The position numbers and the translations under genes were made by a program. Below are positions 7,788 to 15,433 of a stretch of 64,000 bases of DNA, piece by piece. Source of the DNA: Arthrobacter sp. FW305-BF8 (GTDB lineage: Bacteria; Actinomycetota; Actinomycetes; Actinomycetales; Micrococcaceae). The stretch lies in contig NZ_CP084562.1 in the NCBI RefSeq assembly GCF_021789315.1, positions 62,001-126,000 of the forward strand. The letters are read 5' to 3'. The first letter of the stretch is position 1, and each line of letters opens with the position of its first letter. A model generated the notes under the pieces. That model made no database searches. It was not told the DNA's origin and was given only the letters and a program-made list of their open reading frames with translations.

Positions 7788-7870
7788 TGCGCGAAGGGGG
7801 ACTTGAACCCCCACCCCCTTTCGAGGACTAGCACCTCAAGCTAGCGCGTCTGCCATTCCGCCACCCGCGC
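7788..7870 (-). tRNA. tRNA-Leu (anticodon GAG)
   Basis: The 83-nt type II tRNA reads GCGCGGGTGGCGGAATGGCA at its 5' end, with acceptor partner TTCGCGC plus discriminator A. The acceptor stem has five Watson-Crick and two G-U pairs. The anticodon stem CTAGC/GCTAG holds the loop TTGAGGT (anticodon GAG). A long variable arm follows (CCTCG/AAAGG region), and the T arm is GGGGG-TTCAAGT-CCCCC. CCA is not encoded. A strong terminator follows. A tRNA gene on an apparent plasmid is unusual: it might be cargo, or mark an integration site. Confidence 0.95.
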
Positions 7871-8076
7871 AAGTAGTCGTTCGGGTCCGGCCTACGCTTC
7901 AGCGTCTCGCTTTTCCCGGAGCAGCGACAAAGACCTTAGCATGAAGTTTCCGCAGATTCGCGAGTTTGTCGTGCACGGCCGACACGAAACCCAAGTCGAA
8001 CAAAGTGAGCCTCGATTCAGCCGGGCCGCATAGGGTTGCGGTGGCTTCCGGTTTGGAACCGGGGAGCCACGGACAG

Positions 8077-8286
8077 CTAGTCTGCTGTTTCAAGCACGGC
8101 CAGTACCTGCCGTGTGGCGTCCAGATGCTCCAGCGCCAGGCCGACAGCTTTTTGGGCGGTGCCGTGCGTCTGTTCCGCGTCTCTGGCTAGCGTCAGTCGG
8201 TCATCTTCCAATAGCTCGTTGAGCTGGTCTTGGACGTCCAGAAGCAGGCGGTAAAGCTCATCGGTGGTGGCTCTCTCAATGTTCAC
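8077..8286 (-). CDS. small acidic helical protein, unknown function
   Basis: This 69-residue protein starts with GTG at 8286, preceded by GAGAGG. It is nearly all predicted helix (TTDELYRLLLDVQDQLNELL, then KAVGLALEHLDATRQVLAVL), with acidic/leucine heptad-like spacing suggesting a coiled coil. No family is recognised. It lies 104 bp downstream of the pRiA4b ORF-3-like gene on the same strand and may share its transcript. Confidence 0.5.
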   Translation of the reverse strand: MNIERATTDELYRLLLDVQDQLNELLEDDRLTLARDAEQTHGTAQKAVGLALEHLDATRQVLAVLETAD

Positions 8287-8390
8287 ATGCCTAACCTCTC
8301 ACTTTCAGGCATCCAACGCGTCGGCGGGCTCCGCAGGGGGGCATCTATGTGATGTCCGTGACGAGTTCGGCGTCGACCCGGGCCAGTGCG

Positions 8391-9632
8391 TCAACCCACG
8401 CGGATGCCGTTGTCTGCGAGGAACTCGCGGGCGCGGCCGATCTGGCGGTCGGTGGAGAAGGCGTACCACTGTTCGCTGAGGTTCGCGTCGTGGACGAGGT
8501 CTCGGAATCGGCTGAAGGCTCCTTTGCCTTCGATCGCCCGTTCCAGCCGCGCCCGGAGGGCCTCGTCATGCTGCCGTTCGGCGAAGGCCACCATGTCTTG
8601 CCAGCCGTCCCGCGAGCTGGTGTGGTCGAGTCGGAGCCAACGGTCAGGTTCCTCCTCCACGTCAATGGCGGTACTCTCCCCGACGATGATTGGGTCAGCG
8701 GCGCTGTCGTCGTACACCTGCCCGGTGCGCAGGTCGAGGTAGCCACCGGTCGACAGGTCCGGATCCCCTTCCAGCATGATGCTGAGCATGTCCAGGTCCA
8801 CTGGCACCATTTGGCCGGTCAGCGGCACACGGCGCAACCCGGCCAGCAGGTCCTCCGCCAGCACCCCATCCCCAGCGCCGTCACGCCACGTCAGCCGGTT
8901 AATCACTGACAGTGCCACCGGCTCGGTGTCCTGGCGCCGCTGCTCCAGCGCCATCGGTATGCCCGCACCTACCTGTTGGAGAACATCATCGACGTCGCGT
9001 CCCGTCACCGCAGCCAGGAAACGGGCCGCGTCTTCGGCCGCGATGGCTTCACGCAGCTCGGACAGGTCGAGCACCGGTGCCTGCACCTGTGCGGGCCACG
9101 AGTGCAGCAGCATAGGGTGCGGCCGGGCCGGCCTGGCCGGCGGCCGGCTCTCCCCATCGTCGGTAGCCCACCGGCGCCCGTACTGGTCCGGGATGCTGCC
9201 CCAGCCCCAATACGGCAGGGGAACGTCCGGGCGGATACCCAGGACCTCCAGCGGGTCGACCTTGACCTCGCCAACCACGCATCGGTGCATCCAGGCGTCA
9301 CCGAGGTCGAACGTGAACTGAAACTCAGCCCCCGGGCCCACCATGCGGGCGACCTTGGCAGCAGCGAAGTCGATGGGTGGCCGGATCGGGCCCCTGACCG
9401 ATCCGGCCATCCCGGCTCCGGTGTCTTCATCAGTAATCACCCGGCCGTCGGCCAGGGTGAAGACTGACAGGTGCGAGCGGTCCCAGCGGGCGAAGGCATC
9501 GTTGATGGCCATGGCGAGGTCCATGAAGGTGTGCGACGGCCCAACCGCGAAAACACGCCCGGGCCATGGCCACAGCTCCTCACCACGACCACCCAGCAGC
9601 TCCACCGTCACCGACAACCAAGTTCGTGCCAT
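8391..9632 (-). CDS. pRiA4b ORF-3-like domain protein
   Basis: This 413-residue protein has an N-terminal plasmid pRiA4b ORF-3 domain (about 1-130). Its signature parts are HTFMDLAMAINDAFARWD, SHLSVFTL and FQFTFDLGDAWMHRC. A linker and a helical C-terminal region of about 230 residues follow, ending in AREFLADNGIRVG. The ORF-3 family is widespread on plasmids and beside IS elements, but its biochemical role is not established. It appears to be transcribed alone or with the 69-residue gene downstream. Confidence 0.8.
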   Translation of the reverse strand: MARTWLSVTVELLGGRGEELWPWPGRVFAVGPSHTFMDLAMAINDAFARWDRSHLSVFTLADGRVITDEDTGAGMAGSVRGPIRPPIDFAAAKVARMVGPGAEFQFTFDLGDAWMHRCVVGEVKVDPLEVLGIRPDVPLPYWGWGSIPDQYGRRWATDDGESRPPARPARPHPMLLHSWPAQVQAPVLDLSELREAIAAEDAARFLAAVTGRDVDDVLQQVGAGIPMALEQRRQDTEPVALSVINRLTWRDGAGDGVLAEDLLAGLRRVPLTGQMVPVDLDMLSIMLEGDPDLSTGGYLDLRTGQVYDDSAADPIIVGESTAIDVEEEPDRWLRLDHTSSRDGWQDMVAFAERQHDEALRARLERAIEGKGAFSRFRDLVHDANLSEQWYAFSTDRQIGRAREFLADNGIRVG

Positions 9633-9872
9633 ACCCCCAAGGATGGCACGCGCCAGCTGCGGGGCCAGGGCGGATCACTTCAAGGCTCCGCCCATAGTGG
9701 CCGGTAGGTTATCCCAATCTGCTCCGGACCCATTGCCTCTGAACCTCCGCGCCTGCCCCCGCGCCCCGGAGTCCAGTCAACAAGGGTTTCTTGGCTTCAT
9801 CCGGGCACGGGTCGGTACACCTTTGGCGGTAAGCGACTCGATCGTGGGGAAACACCCCCGGATCCTCTCGGG

Positions 9873-10160
9873 TCAGTCGATGCGCTTCTGGAACGAGACC
9901 ATGACCACGGCCGAGGCGATGTAGCGCGTGACCTGGACGTTCTCATGACCAATGATTCCAGCAGGTCGACGTTCGGTGAACGGCACGGGCGTGACGGTGT
10001 GGGATGCAGGCTCTGCTGTCCATAACTGGTCGCCGGCCTCTTGGAATACGGTCACCAGGTCTTTGAGGTTCTTGTCCAGTCGTTGGGCGAGCTGCCTGAC
10101 CGCGCCCTCGACGGTCGGCTGCGGCTCACTGACCACGTACACGGTTTCAATGCGGCTCAT
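9873..10160 (-). CDS. hypothetical protein, 95 residues
   Basis: The protein starts MSRIETVYVVSEPQPTVEGA and continues with helices (VRQLAQRLDKNLKDLVTVFQ), then strands ending in VQVTRYIASAVVMVSFQKRID. There is no recognised family and no membrane segment. Its start overlaps the stop of the upstream membrane gene in an ATGA arrangement, so the two are translationally coupled. Confidence 0.55.
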   Translation of the reverse strand: MSRIETVYVVSEPQPTVEGAVRQLAQRLDKNLKDLVTVFQEAGDQLWTAEPASHTVTPVPFTERRPAGIIGHENVQVTRYIASAVVMVSFQKRID

Positions 10161-10398
10161 TTGCTCTTCTTCCTCAGCAGCCGGGGACGCCTGATGCCGA
10201 ACAGGCTTCCCAGATAAACCAGCACCGCCCAGCTCACAAGACCGGTGACAAAGGACAGTGCCGCGTCACCCACGAGGAACACATTCGCCCGTGTTACCGC
10301 GTTCCCGAGCGCCTGAACGGTAAGGATCAGGTAGATTCCCGCGCACGCCCAGCCCAACCCGACAGTGCCAGGATCAGGCCGATCATCACTCTTCTCAT
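10157..10398 (-). pseudogene. small membrane protein gene, probable N-terminal frameshift
   Basis: The open frame to 10357 begins with an unconvincing TTG inside a hydrophobic segment (GWACAGIYLILTVQALGN). In the neighbouring frame, ATG at 10398 follows a good ribosome site (GGGCAGGTA) and reads MRRVMIGLILALSG. Joining the two near 10358 gives a natural two-TM protein ending RRPRLLRKKSK. The span of 242 nt is not a multiple of three, consistent with a one-base indel. It may be a sequencing error. The C-terminal part is coupled by ATGA to the 95-residue gene. Confidence 0.45.
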
Positions 10399-10491
10399 TA
10401 CCTGCCCTTGCCGTTTTCTGGAGCGGTTCTGATAAGTCGTGGCCAGCGTTTCGCCCGCTTCGCAGGGCGGCTCAGCGAAAACCGGGCCGCT

Positions 10492-11580
10492 CTACCGGTT
10501 TGGCCCCTCCCCTGTCTTCCCGGCCGGACCGCCTCGGCGGGACCGGGATTCGGCCACGGCAGCGCGCGCTTCGGCGGCCTCGGTTCGGAGCTGGTCCATC
10601 TGGCGCTCGTACAGGGTACGGAGGTCATCGACGCGCTGGTTACCGTGGTCGCGTTCGCGATCTGCGTCGGCCCGGGCAGCGTCGCGCTCGGCGGTGAGCG
10701 CGGCCACGGATCCTCGCAGCTCGGCTGTCGCCTCGCGGGCGCCGTCCAGATCCGCACGGAGCGCCTCAAGCTGACCCCTGACGGCCTCGAGCTGCGCACG
10801 GACTTCCCCTGCTTCGGCTTCGGCGCGATGGGCCCGCTCCGCTTCGGCCGCCGCGCGGCTCTCCGCGCCGGTCTTTTCCCGTTCCGTGGCCTCGGCCCGG
10901 GCAGTGGCGGCGTCCCTGTCCTGCTCCGTGCGGGCGAGCTGGTCGCGGGCGGCCTCGAGGATGGCGCGCAGCTCCCCCGCGGCGGCTTCTGCCTGTGCCC
11001 GGTCCTGCTCGGCGGCCATGCGAGCCTGGGCAAGTTCCTCTTCCAAGGCCTCCCCCGCATTCCGGGCAGTCAACAGCTCATCCTGGAGGCCAGCCAGATT
11101 CCCCGTCAGCTCTTCGACCTGTTGCGTCGCCTCTGCGGCGGCCGCGTCGGCCTCGTCCTTTTCGACCTCCGCACGCCGCTGGGCCTGCTCGGCGCGCGTG
11201 GCACGGGCCGCTGCAGCGGCGATCTTCTCGGCGGCCTCGGTCGAAATCGACTCGATCTGTGCTTCTGCCGCGTCCGGATCCCCCACCGTGCGCAGCTCCT
11301 CCACAAGTGAAGCCAACTGCTGGCCCAGATGCTCAATCATGCCCGCAACCTGGCCCCCGATCTCGCTGGCGCGCTGACGCGCAGCATCCACAGGACGTGT
11401 CTCCTCGGCCCGCTCCTGATGCTCCCCTTGCCGCTGCCGGGCACGCCACGCGGCGGCACGGTTATGCCTGGGGTCATCGCAATACTCAGGCGGCCGCCCC
11501 GTCCCCGCCTCACCGGCCATCGCCGGGCGTCGGCACCCAGGAAACCGGCAGATGCGCTCCTCGGTCTGTTGCTCACTCAT
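10492..11580 (-). CDS. KfrA-like coiled-coil DNA-binding/plasmid maintenance protein
   Basis: This 362-residue protein has an N-terminal Cys-containing segment (ICRFPGCRRPAM, about 10-21) and a short basic region (NRAAAWRARQRQ). About 270 residues of Ala/Glu/Arg-rich heptads follow, forming a very long coiled coil, with a basic tail (SRSRRGGPAGKTG). Length and design match KfrA-type plasmid proteins, which bind their own promoter and support partition. ATG 11580 was chosen because the in-frame sequence further upstream runs through AT-rich repeats and a mobile-element remnant. CGAAA-type repeats lie just before it. Confidence 0.75.
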   Translation of the reverse strand: MSEQQTEERICRFPGCRRPAMAGEAGTGRPPEYCDDPRHNRAAAWRARQRQGEHQERAEETRPVDAARQRASEIGGQVAGMIEHLGQQLASLVEELRTVGDPDAAEAQIESISTEAAEKIAAAAARATRAEQAQRRAEVEKDEADAAAAEATQQVEELTGNLAGLQDELLTARNAGEALEEELAQARMAAEQDRAQAEAAAGELRAILEAARDQLARTEQDRDAATARAEATEREKTGAESRAAAEAERAHRAEAEAGEVRAQLEAVRGQLEALRADLDGAREATAELRGSVAALTAERDAARADADRERDHGNQRVDDLRTLYERQMDQLRTEAAEARAAVAESRSRRGGPAGKTGEGPNR

Positions 11581-11600
11581 AGCGTCACCATAACACAAGA

Positions 11601-11635
11601 CGAAACTTAACGAAATACGAAAGATGAAACGAAAC
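11601..11635. promoter_or_regulatory. CGAAA repeat cluster upstream of the KfrA-like gene
   Basis: Four copies of CGAAA and one TGAAA start at 11601, 11611, 11618, 11625 and 11630, within 35 bp and about 20 bp before the start codon. The local sequence is AT-rich. KfrA proteins autorepress through repeats at their promoter, so this is a candidate operator. Confidence 0.35.
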
Positions 11636-11650
11636 GTTATGGGTCTGCAC

Positions 11651-12048
11651 TGTCGTTTTTGGAAGGCGTCTGCACAGATGTTCGTACTCGCTTGCACAAC
11701 GAGTGTCAGCGCAAGGACTGACCAGGCGACAGTGGTCACCCGTCGGGCCGTACCGTTAGTCCAGCCGCCGGCGAGATAGGCGCGTTTTTGCATGCCGGGA
11801 AGTCCCCGGCCGATACGAGCCGGGGTTTCCCGGTCTGTGCATTGGTCGGGCACCATCGTCCAGACCATGTGGATGGTCAGGCCTTGGGCCCGCTCCAGTC
11901 GAAATGGTTCTAACATCCCTTCCCGCGCCCCGGGCGCGAACAAAGGTGACATTCGTGCAGAGGAGTATGAACAAACCAGTGTTCATACTCCCCTGCACAA
12001 ACCCCGACAGCTCAAGGGCCCGCTGTGCAAACGACTTCGAAAACGACA
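11651..12048. mobile_element. 0.4-kb element with Tn402/Tn5053-like terminal inverted repeats
   Basis: TGTCGTTTTTGGAAGGCGTC at 11651 and its inverted counterpart ending at 12048 (minus strand TGTCGTTTTCGAAGTCGTTT, then GCACAG) match each other at about 20 of 26 positions. Both resemble the Tn402/Tn5053 end TGTCATTTTCAGAAGACGAC followed by TGCAC. The interior holds no complete transposase gene. It also contains the long inverted repeat at 11955-11998. No target duplication is visible. It looks like a decayed or internally deleted transposon end pair. Confidence 0.55.
11955..11998. repeat. 18-bp inverted repeat inside the Tn402-like element
   Basis: The arms GTGCAGAGGAGTATGAAC (11955-11972) and GTTCATACTCCCCTGCAC (11981-11998) differ by one G-T-type mismatch and are separated by 8 bp. 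There is no T run, so a terminator is unlikely. A protein-binding site is more plausible. Confidence 0.7.
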
Positions 12049-12179
12049 TTTAGGGGGCAATTTGGCGAGCTTTTGGGCACTCCGCACCTATGTCGGATCC
12101 CCTCCGGACTCCGGACCGCCGCCCGCTGGCGGGAGGCGAACTAGAGGCTGTGGCGCCAAGGCGCGAGCAGACGCTACAA

Positions 12180-12560
12180 GAGCCTGAAGTTGCCCCGCCC
12201 GTGAAATGGGCGATAGCGGCGAGGACGTCGGGTGGTGTCTAAAGCGCCGGCATGTTGGAACCCGAGTCGTGGCGGGTGCTGGCCGAGCAGGTCTAGGAGT
12301 TCGCTCTGGCCCAGTGGGGGTGGGTATTCGTGGGCGCCGCCGTACAGCTGCGGGTAGTGAGTCGGGCCTCGTTGCAGCGCGGGCACGGCGATCAGGACGA
12401 AGCCCGAACAGGTGCCGGCCGTACAGGTCGCGGAGCTGTTCCAAACCGATGGTCTTGAGCCGGCGCCGGCCGGGCCTCGTCGACGACGACCAGTTCGAGG
12501 TGCGGAAAAGTCTCCGGGCGCTGCGGCTACCCGGCCCACACCCGGCATCTGTATATCTTC
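12180..12560 (-). pseudogene. decayed TniB-type AAA ATPase (transposition helper)
   Basis: Reading three frames on the minus strand recovers the family's motifs in order. LELVVVDEA is a Walker B-like segment. RLKTIGLEQLRDLYGRHLFG follows, then GFVLIAVPALQRG and HYPQLYGGAHEYPPPLG, and last a GGNFRLL-like ending. These belong to ATP-binding proteins that partner DDE transposases/integrases (TniB family). At least two frameshifts and no start codon show it is dead. The Tn402-like inverted repeats 130 bp away suggest both come from one lost transposon. Confidence 0.6.
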
Positions 12561-12580
12561 AGGCGAAGGCCCTAGGACCT

Positions 12581-13294
12581 TTAGCTCATGTTCTGATGAT
12601 TTCTGTAAGCGGTCAGAACTCCGACGAAGAAGGCGTTCCGGTTATCTGCTGTCCAGGTGCGCGCCAGACTGATAATCACTCGCATGTGGTCCCTACGGAA
12701 GCGCAGCGGCCTGGTCTCCGGCTCGAGCGACCCACGGGCATGTTTGGGTATGGCCGGAGCTCGCCCGAAGATGTCGTTGGCTGGGATCAGGCTGTCCTTC
12801 GGCGCAAAAATATCCCCAAACCGATTCTCGCCCGCAGCCCAGCTAATCGCATTCAGAACGATCCCCGGATAGGAGATATCAGTACTGTCGTGGTGCTCCC
12901 CTAGCCACCGGTTAAGGTCCTTGGGCAGGTAGAGAGTGACATGGCCGGAATGCTCTTCTCCAGCGGGTTCAATCTTCTCCTGTGCAATGACTGTGGGCCT
13001 GGGCCCTTCCACAGGCTCGTGTGCGGCCTGACCTTCTAGCCGATCTGAAGCAGTAACCCCAGCATCTGCTGCGGACTCCGCGTCCGTGCCAGACTGTCTA
13101 TTCCGAGTCGCTTCTGCCGTACGAGCGTCCTGTGACCCGGCTACAGCCTGCGGCTCAGACTCGGGTACCGTTTCAGATGTCTGCTCGGCGGGTACTGCTT
13201 CAAGAGGAGCAGACGGCACCGGTTGCAGCACGCGCTTCTTCAAGCCGCTGAGTGCACTGAGGTCCATCTTTCCCGGGCTGGAAGGCATGCTCAC
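12581..13294 (-). CDS. probable ParA partner (non-canonical centromere-binding protein)
   Basis: This 237-residue protein has a disordered, Glu/Ala/Pro-rich N-terminal half and a structured C-terminal half. The latter runs from HVTLYLPKDLNRWLGEH (about 113-129) to VGVLTAYRNHQNMS. The VTLYLPKDL segment resembles the strand of ribbon-helix-helix DNA-binding proteins. Its GTG start overlaps the parA stop (GTGA), so it is coupled to parA. It lacks the ParB/Spo0J fold. A centromere-binding role is inferred from operon position and the possible RHH strand. Confidence 0.6.
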   Translation of the reverse strand: MSMPSSPGKMDLSALSGLKKRVLQPVPSAPLEAVPAEQTSETVPESEPQAVAGSQDARTAEATRNRQSGTDAESAADAGVTASDRLEGQAAHEPVEGPRPTVIAQEKIEPAGEEHSGHVTLYLPKDLNRWLGEHHDSTDISYPGIVLNAISWAAGENRFGDIFAPKDSLIPANDIFGRAPAIPKHARGSLEPETRPLRFRRDHMRVIISLARTWTADNRNAFFVGVLTAYRNHQNMS

Positions 13295-14265
13295 TTTGCA
13301 GCCACCTCAAGATTCTCGTCAAACGCTTCTTCCTGGGCCTGGAGCTCCTGGACGATCTGTTCTGTTAACCGCATGTAATCCTCAGCGAGGTTTCCTGCTG
13401 ACTGCGCGATACGTGGTTCGTCAGAAGTGCTTTTACCCTTGTTCCGCAGCCGCTCCCAGAACGGAGACTGAGTCGCTGCTCTGGCGGCCAGCTCGTGTGC
13501 CGCCAGACCACGGAAACTCGCATCAGCGTCAGCGGCAACAACGTCACGGATGCTGCCCTCGAACACGGGTGCTATGCCGTCTAGGGAGTCCTGCAACAGC
13601 GTTCGGGCCTGCTTGTCCACGTTCCTGGCATTTGTAGGGATGCCGAAAAGGATGACGCCAAGCAGCGCGACAGAGGGATTGTCATTTTGGACACTGACTA
13701 TGCGGCGGGCAAGCGACTGGAGCCCGCGGATTGACTTCGGCTCAGGCTTCACCGGAGCCAAAATCCACCGGGACGCCAACATAGCTTCCTCGATGGCGGT
13801 CCAGCCAGCTTCGGAGGGAGGGGTGTCGATCAGAACTATGTCGTAGTTCGGAGCAATCTTGGCCAAGGTGCGGGCTACTCCCCCGCGCATCTTGCCCTGG
13901 CGGGAGGCATCGCCCTGGAACGTGTCCATGAGCTGTGCGGTGTGATTGCCGCCGGCGAGGACATCCAGACCCGGTCGCACATCCTTGATGGGCACGGGAA
14001 CCTTGTCGTACCGGACCGCGATGTCCAATGCCTCACCACGGTCGTACCGCTCATCATTGATGATGCCCAAGTTGGTCGATGTGTCGCCCTGAGAATCGAG
14101 ATCGACGACGAGCACCTTGTACCCTGCTTCAGCTAAAAGGGCAGCCAAGTTGGTCGTAACCGTTGTCTTGCCGACGCCACCTTTGCCGTTGGAGATACAG
14201 ATGGTGCGGCGCGAAGCCAGCTGAACGTCGGGTGCCAAAGCGTGAGAGGTAGTTGCCGTATCCAT
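13291..14265 (-). CDS. parA: ParA-family plasmid partition ATPase
   Basis: This 324-residue Walker-type ATPase has the deviant P-loop ISNGKGGVGKTT (about 21-32), switch I-type DLDSQGDTSTNLG and Walker B VLIDTPPSEAG. These are hallmarks of ParA/Soj. ATG 14265 was chosen because AGG sits 9 nt upstream; an in-frame ATG three codons earlier (14274) is possible. ParA proteins move plasmid copies over the nucleoid using a DNA-bound partner. The partner is probably the overlapping downstream gene, and the GCAGT iterons upstream may be the centromere or the origin. Confidence 0.93.
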   Translation of the reverse strand: MDTATTSHALAPDVQLASRRTICISNGKGGVGKTTVTTNLAALLAEAGYKVLVVDLDSQGDTSTNLGIINDERYDRGEALDIAVRYDKVPVPIKDVRPGLDVLAGGNHTAQLMDTFQGDASRQGKMRGGVARTLAKIAPNYDIVLIDTPPSEAGWTAIEEAMLASRWILAPVKPEPKSIRGLQSLARRIVSVQNDNPSVALLGVILFGIPTNARNVDKQARTLLQDSLDGIAPVFEGSIRDVVAADADASFRGLAAHELAARAATQSPFWERLRNKGKSTSDEPRIAQSAGNLAEDYMRLTEQIVQELQAQEEAFDENLEVAAK

Positions 14266-14344
14266 AATGCACATCCTATGTGCGGCGAATGCGATATAGA
14301 CGCACATTCAGTGGGGTGTCGCTCCACAACATCAACATAGCAAC

Positions 14345-15050
14345 TGTGCAGTTGTTGCGCGTTAGCTATGCAGTAGTGGCGGACTTTCCTTGCATTGACT
14401 ACGCACTCGTGTATTGATCAGCGTCGGCTTTCAACCGCACTCAGTTATGAACTAGCGCTATGGACTGAGTCATAAGCAAATATGCAGTAACGACACACTA
14501 AGTTTAATAGTAGCTGTGCAGTAGTTACTCGCAGTTTTTGACGCACTAGGAATGCGCAGTAGCTACGCAGTTGATGCGCAGGTAGAACGCAGTCATAGTG
14601 CACTATCACCAGATGTAGTCACGCAAGTAACCGTCCAGTGGGACAAAGCAGTAATCGCTGCAGTAGGGGCCAGCAGTCAAGAATGCCGCAACCAGCTGCT
14701 CAGAGCTAGAAGGACCGTTTGGGGAATGTGAGCACTTTCGATGATCGACGGACACGAGATCGAGATCCAAGCTAACGGTGCTATCGGCGAGAGAGGCAAG
14801 CCGAACGGGGAGTGACGAAAGCACAAGGTGGCGTAGTACAAACAAGATCAGCCTGGGGGTGCGAGTCGCCACCAGGAGTGCTCCCATCGGTGGCGCACTC
14901 AGCCGGCGAGCAGCAACCATGAAATGGTGCTGACAGCAAGTTATCAGCTAGATATCTACTCTGCATCAGCACAAAACTAGCTATGGATCAAAAATGCAGT
15001 TGTTCCATAGTTGAAACAGGTGCACTATGCAGTAGAGCAGCAGTAAAGAT
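14345..15050. repeat. iteron array (GCAGT motif): candidate oriV and/or parS
   Basis: At least twelve copies of a motif close to YRYGCAGTWRY occur. GCAGT cores start near 14348, 14370, 14484, 14518, 14531, 14556, 14567, 14589, 14648, 14659, 14673, 14996 and 15029. The densest part is 14518-14593. The region is AT-richer than its surroundings, carries no supported gene, and lies between parA and rep. Iterons beside a rep gene are the classic binding sites of initiators. Those beside parA can be the centromere. Confidence 0.7.
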
Positions 15051-15433
15051 CGCGTCGTCCCGTGTGCTATCGGAACCCTACGGACTGCAACCGCCAGATC
15101 CTCCAGGGGAATGCCGCGACTAAGGCCAGCTCCATTACGGAAGACATACTTTCCTTCTCAGCGGTAGTCCAGCAGACGTAACCTCAGCAAGGCGACTGAT
15201 TTGTACAGGCTGGAAGCACAGGCGCCATCGCATCCCATCGAGCAGAGACGCTTCAGCTTCTGAACAGGGGACTGTGCAACAGATAACGACGCGCCTATAA
15301 CGGTGCAATCAATCAACAAACCGACTCCCACGACGTTGTCCAAGGACCTGGGATCACCCACGCCGCCGGGCACTCTTTACCTTCGGATACGGGCCGGCAA
15401 CAGTTGACCAATAACTCGGTCCAAATGCCGAAT
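15051..15433. other. noncoding remainder of the origin region
   Basis: No reading frame with natural composition was found on either strand. This sequence lies between the last iteron and the 3' end of rep. Confidence 0.5.

Noticed and set aside
14606..14920. 104-residue minus-strand frame in the iteron region.
   Set aside because: It lies within repeats, has no ribosome site and has unnatural composition.
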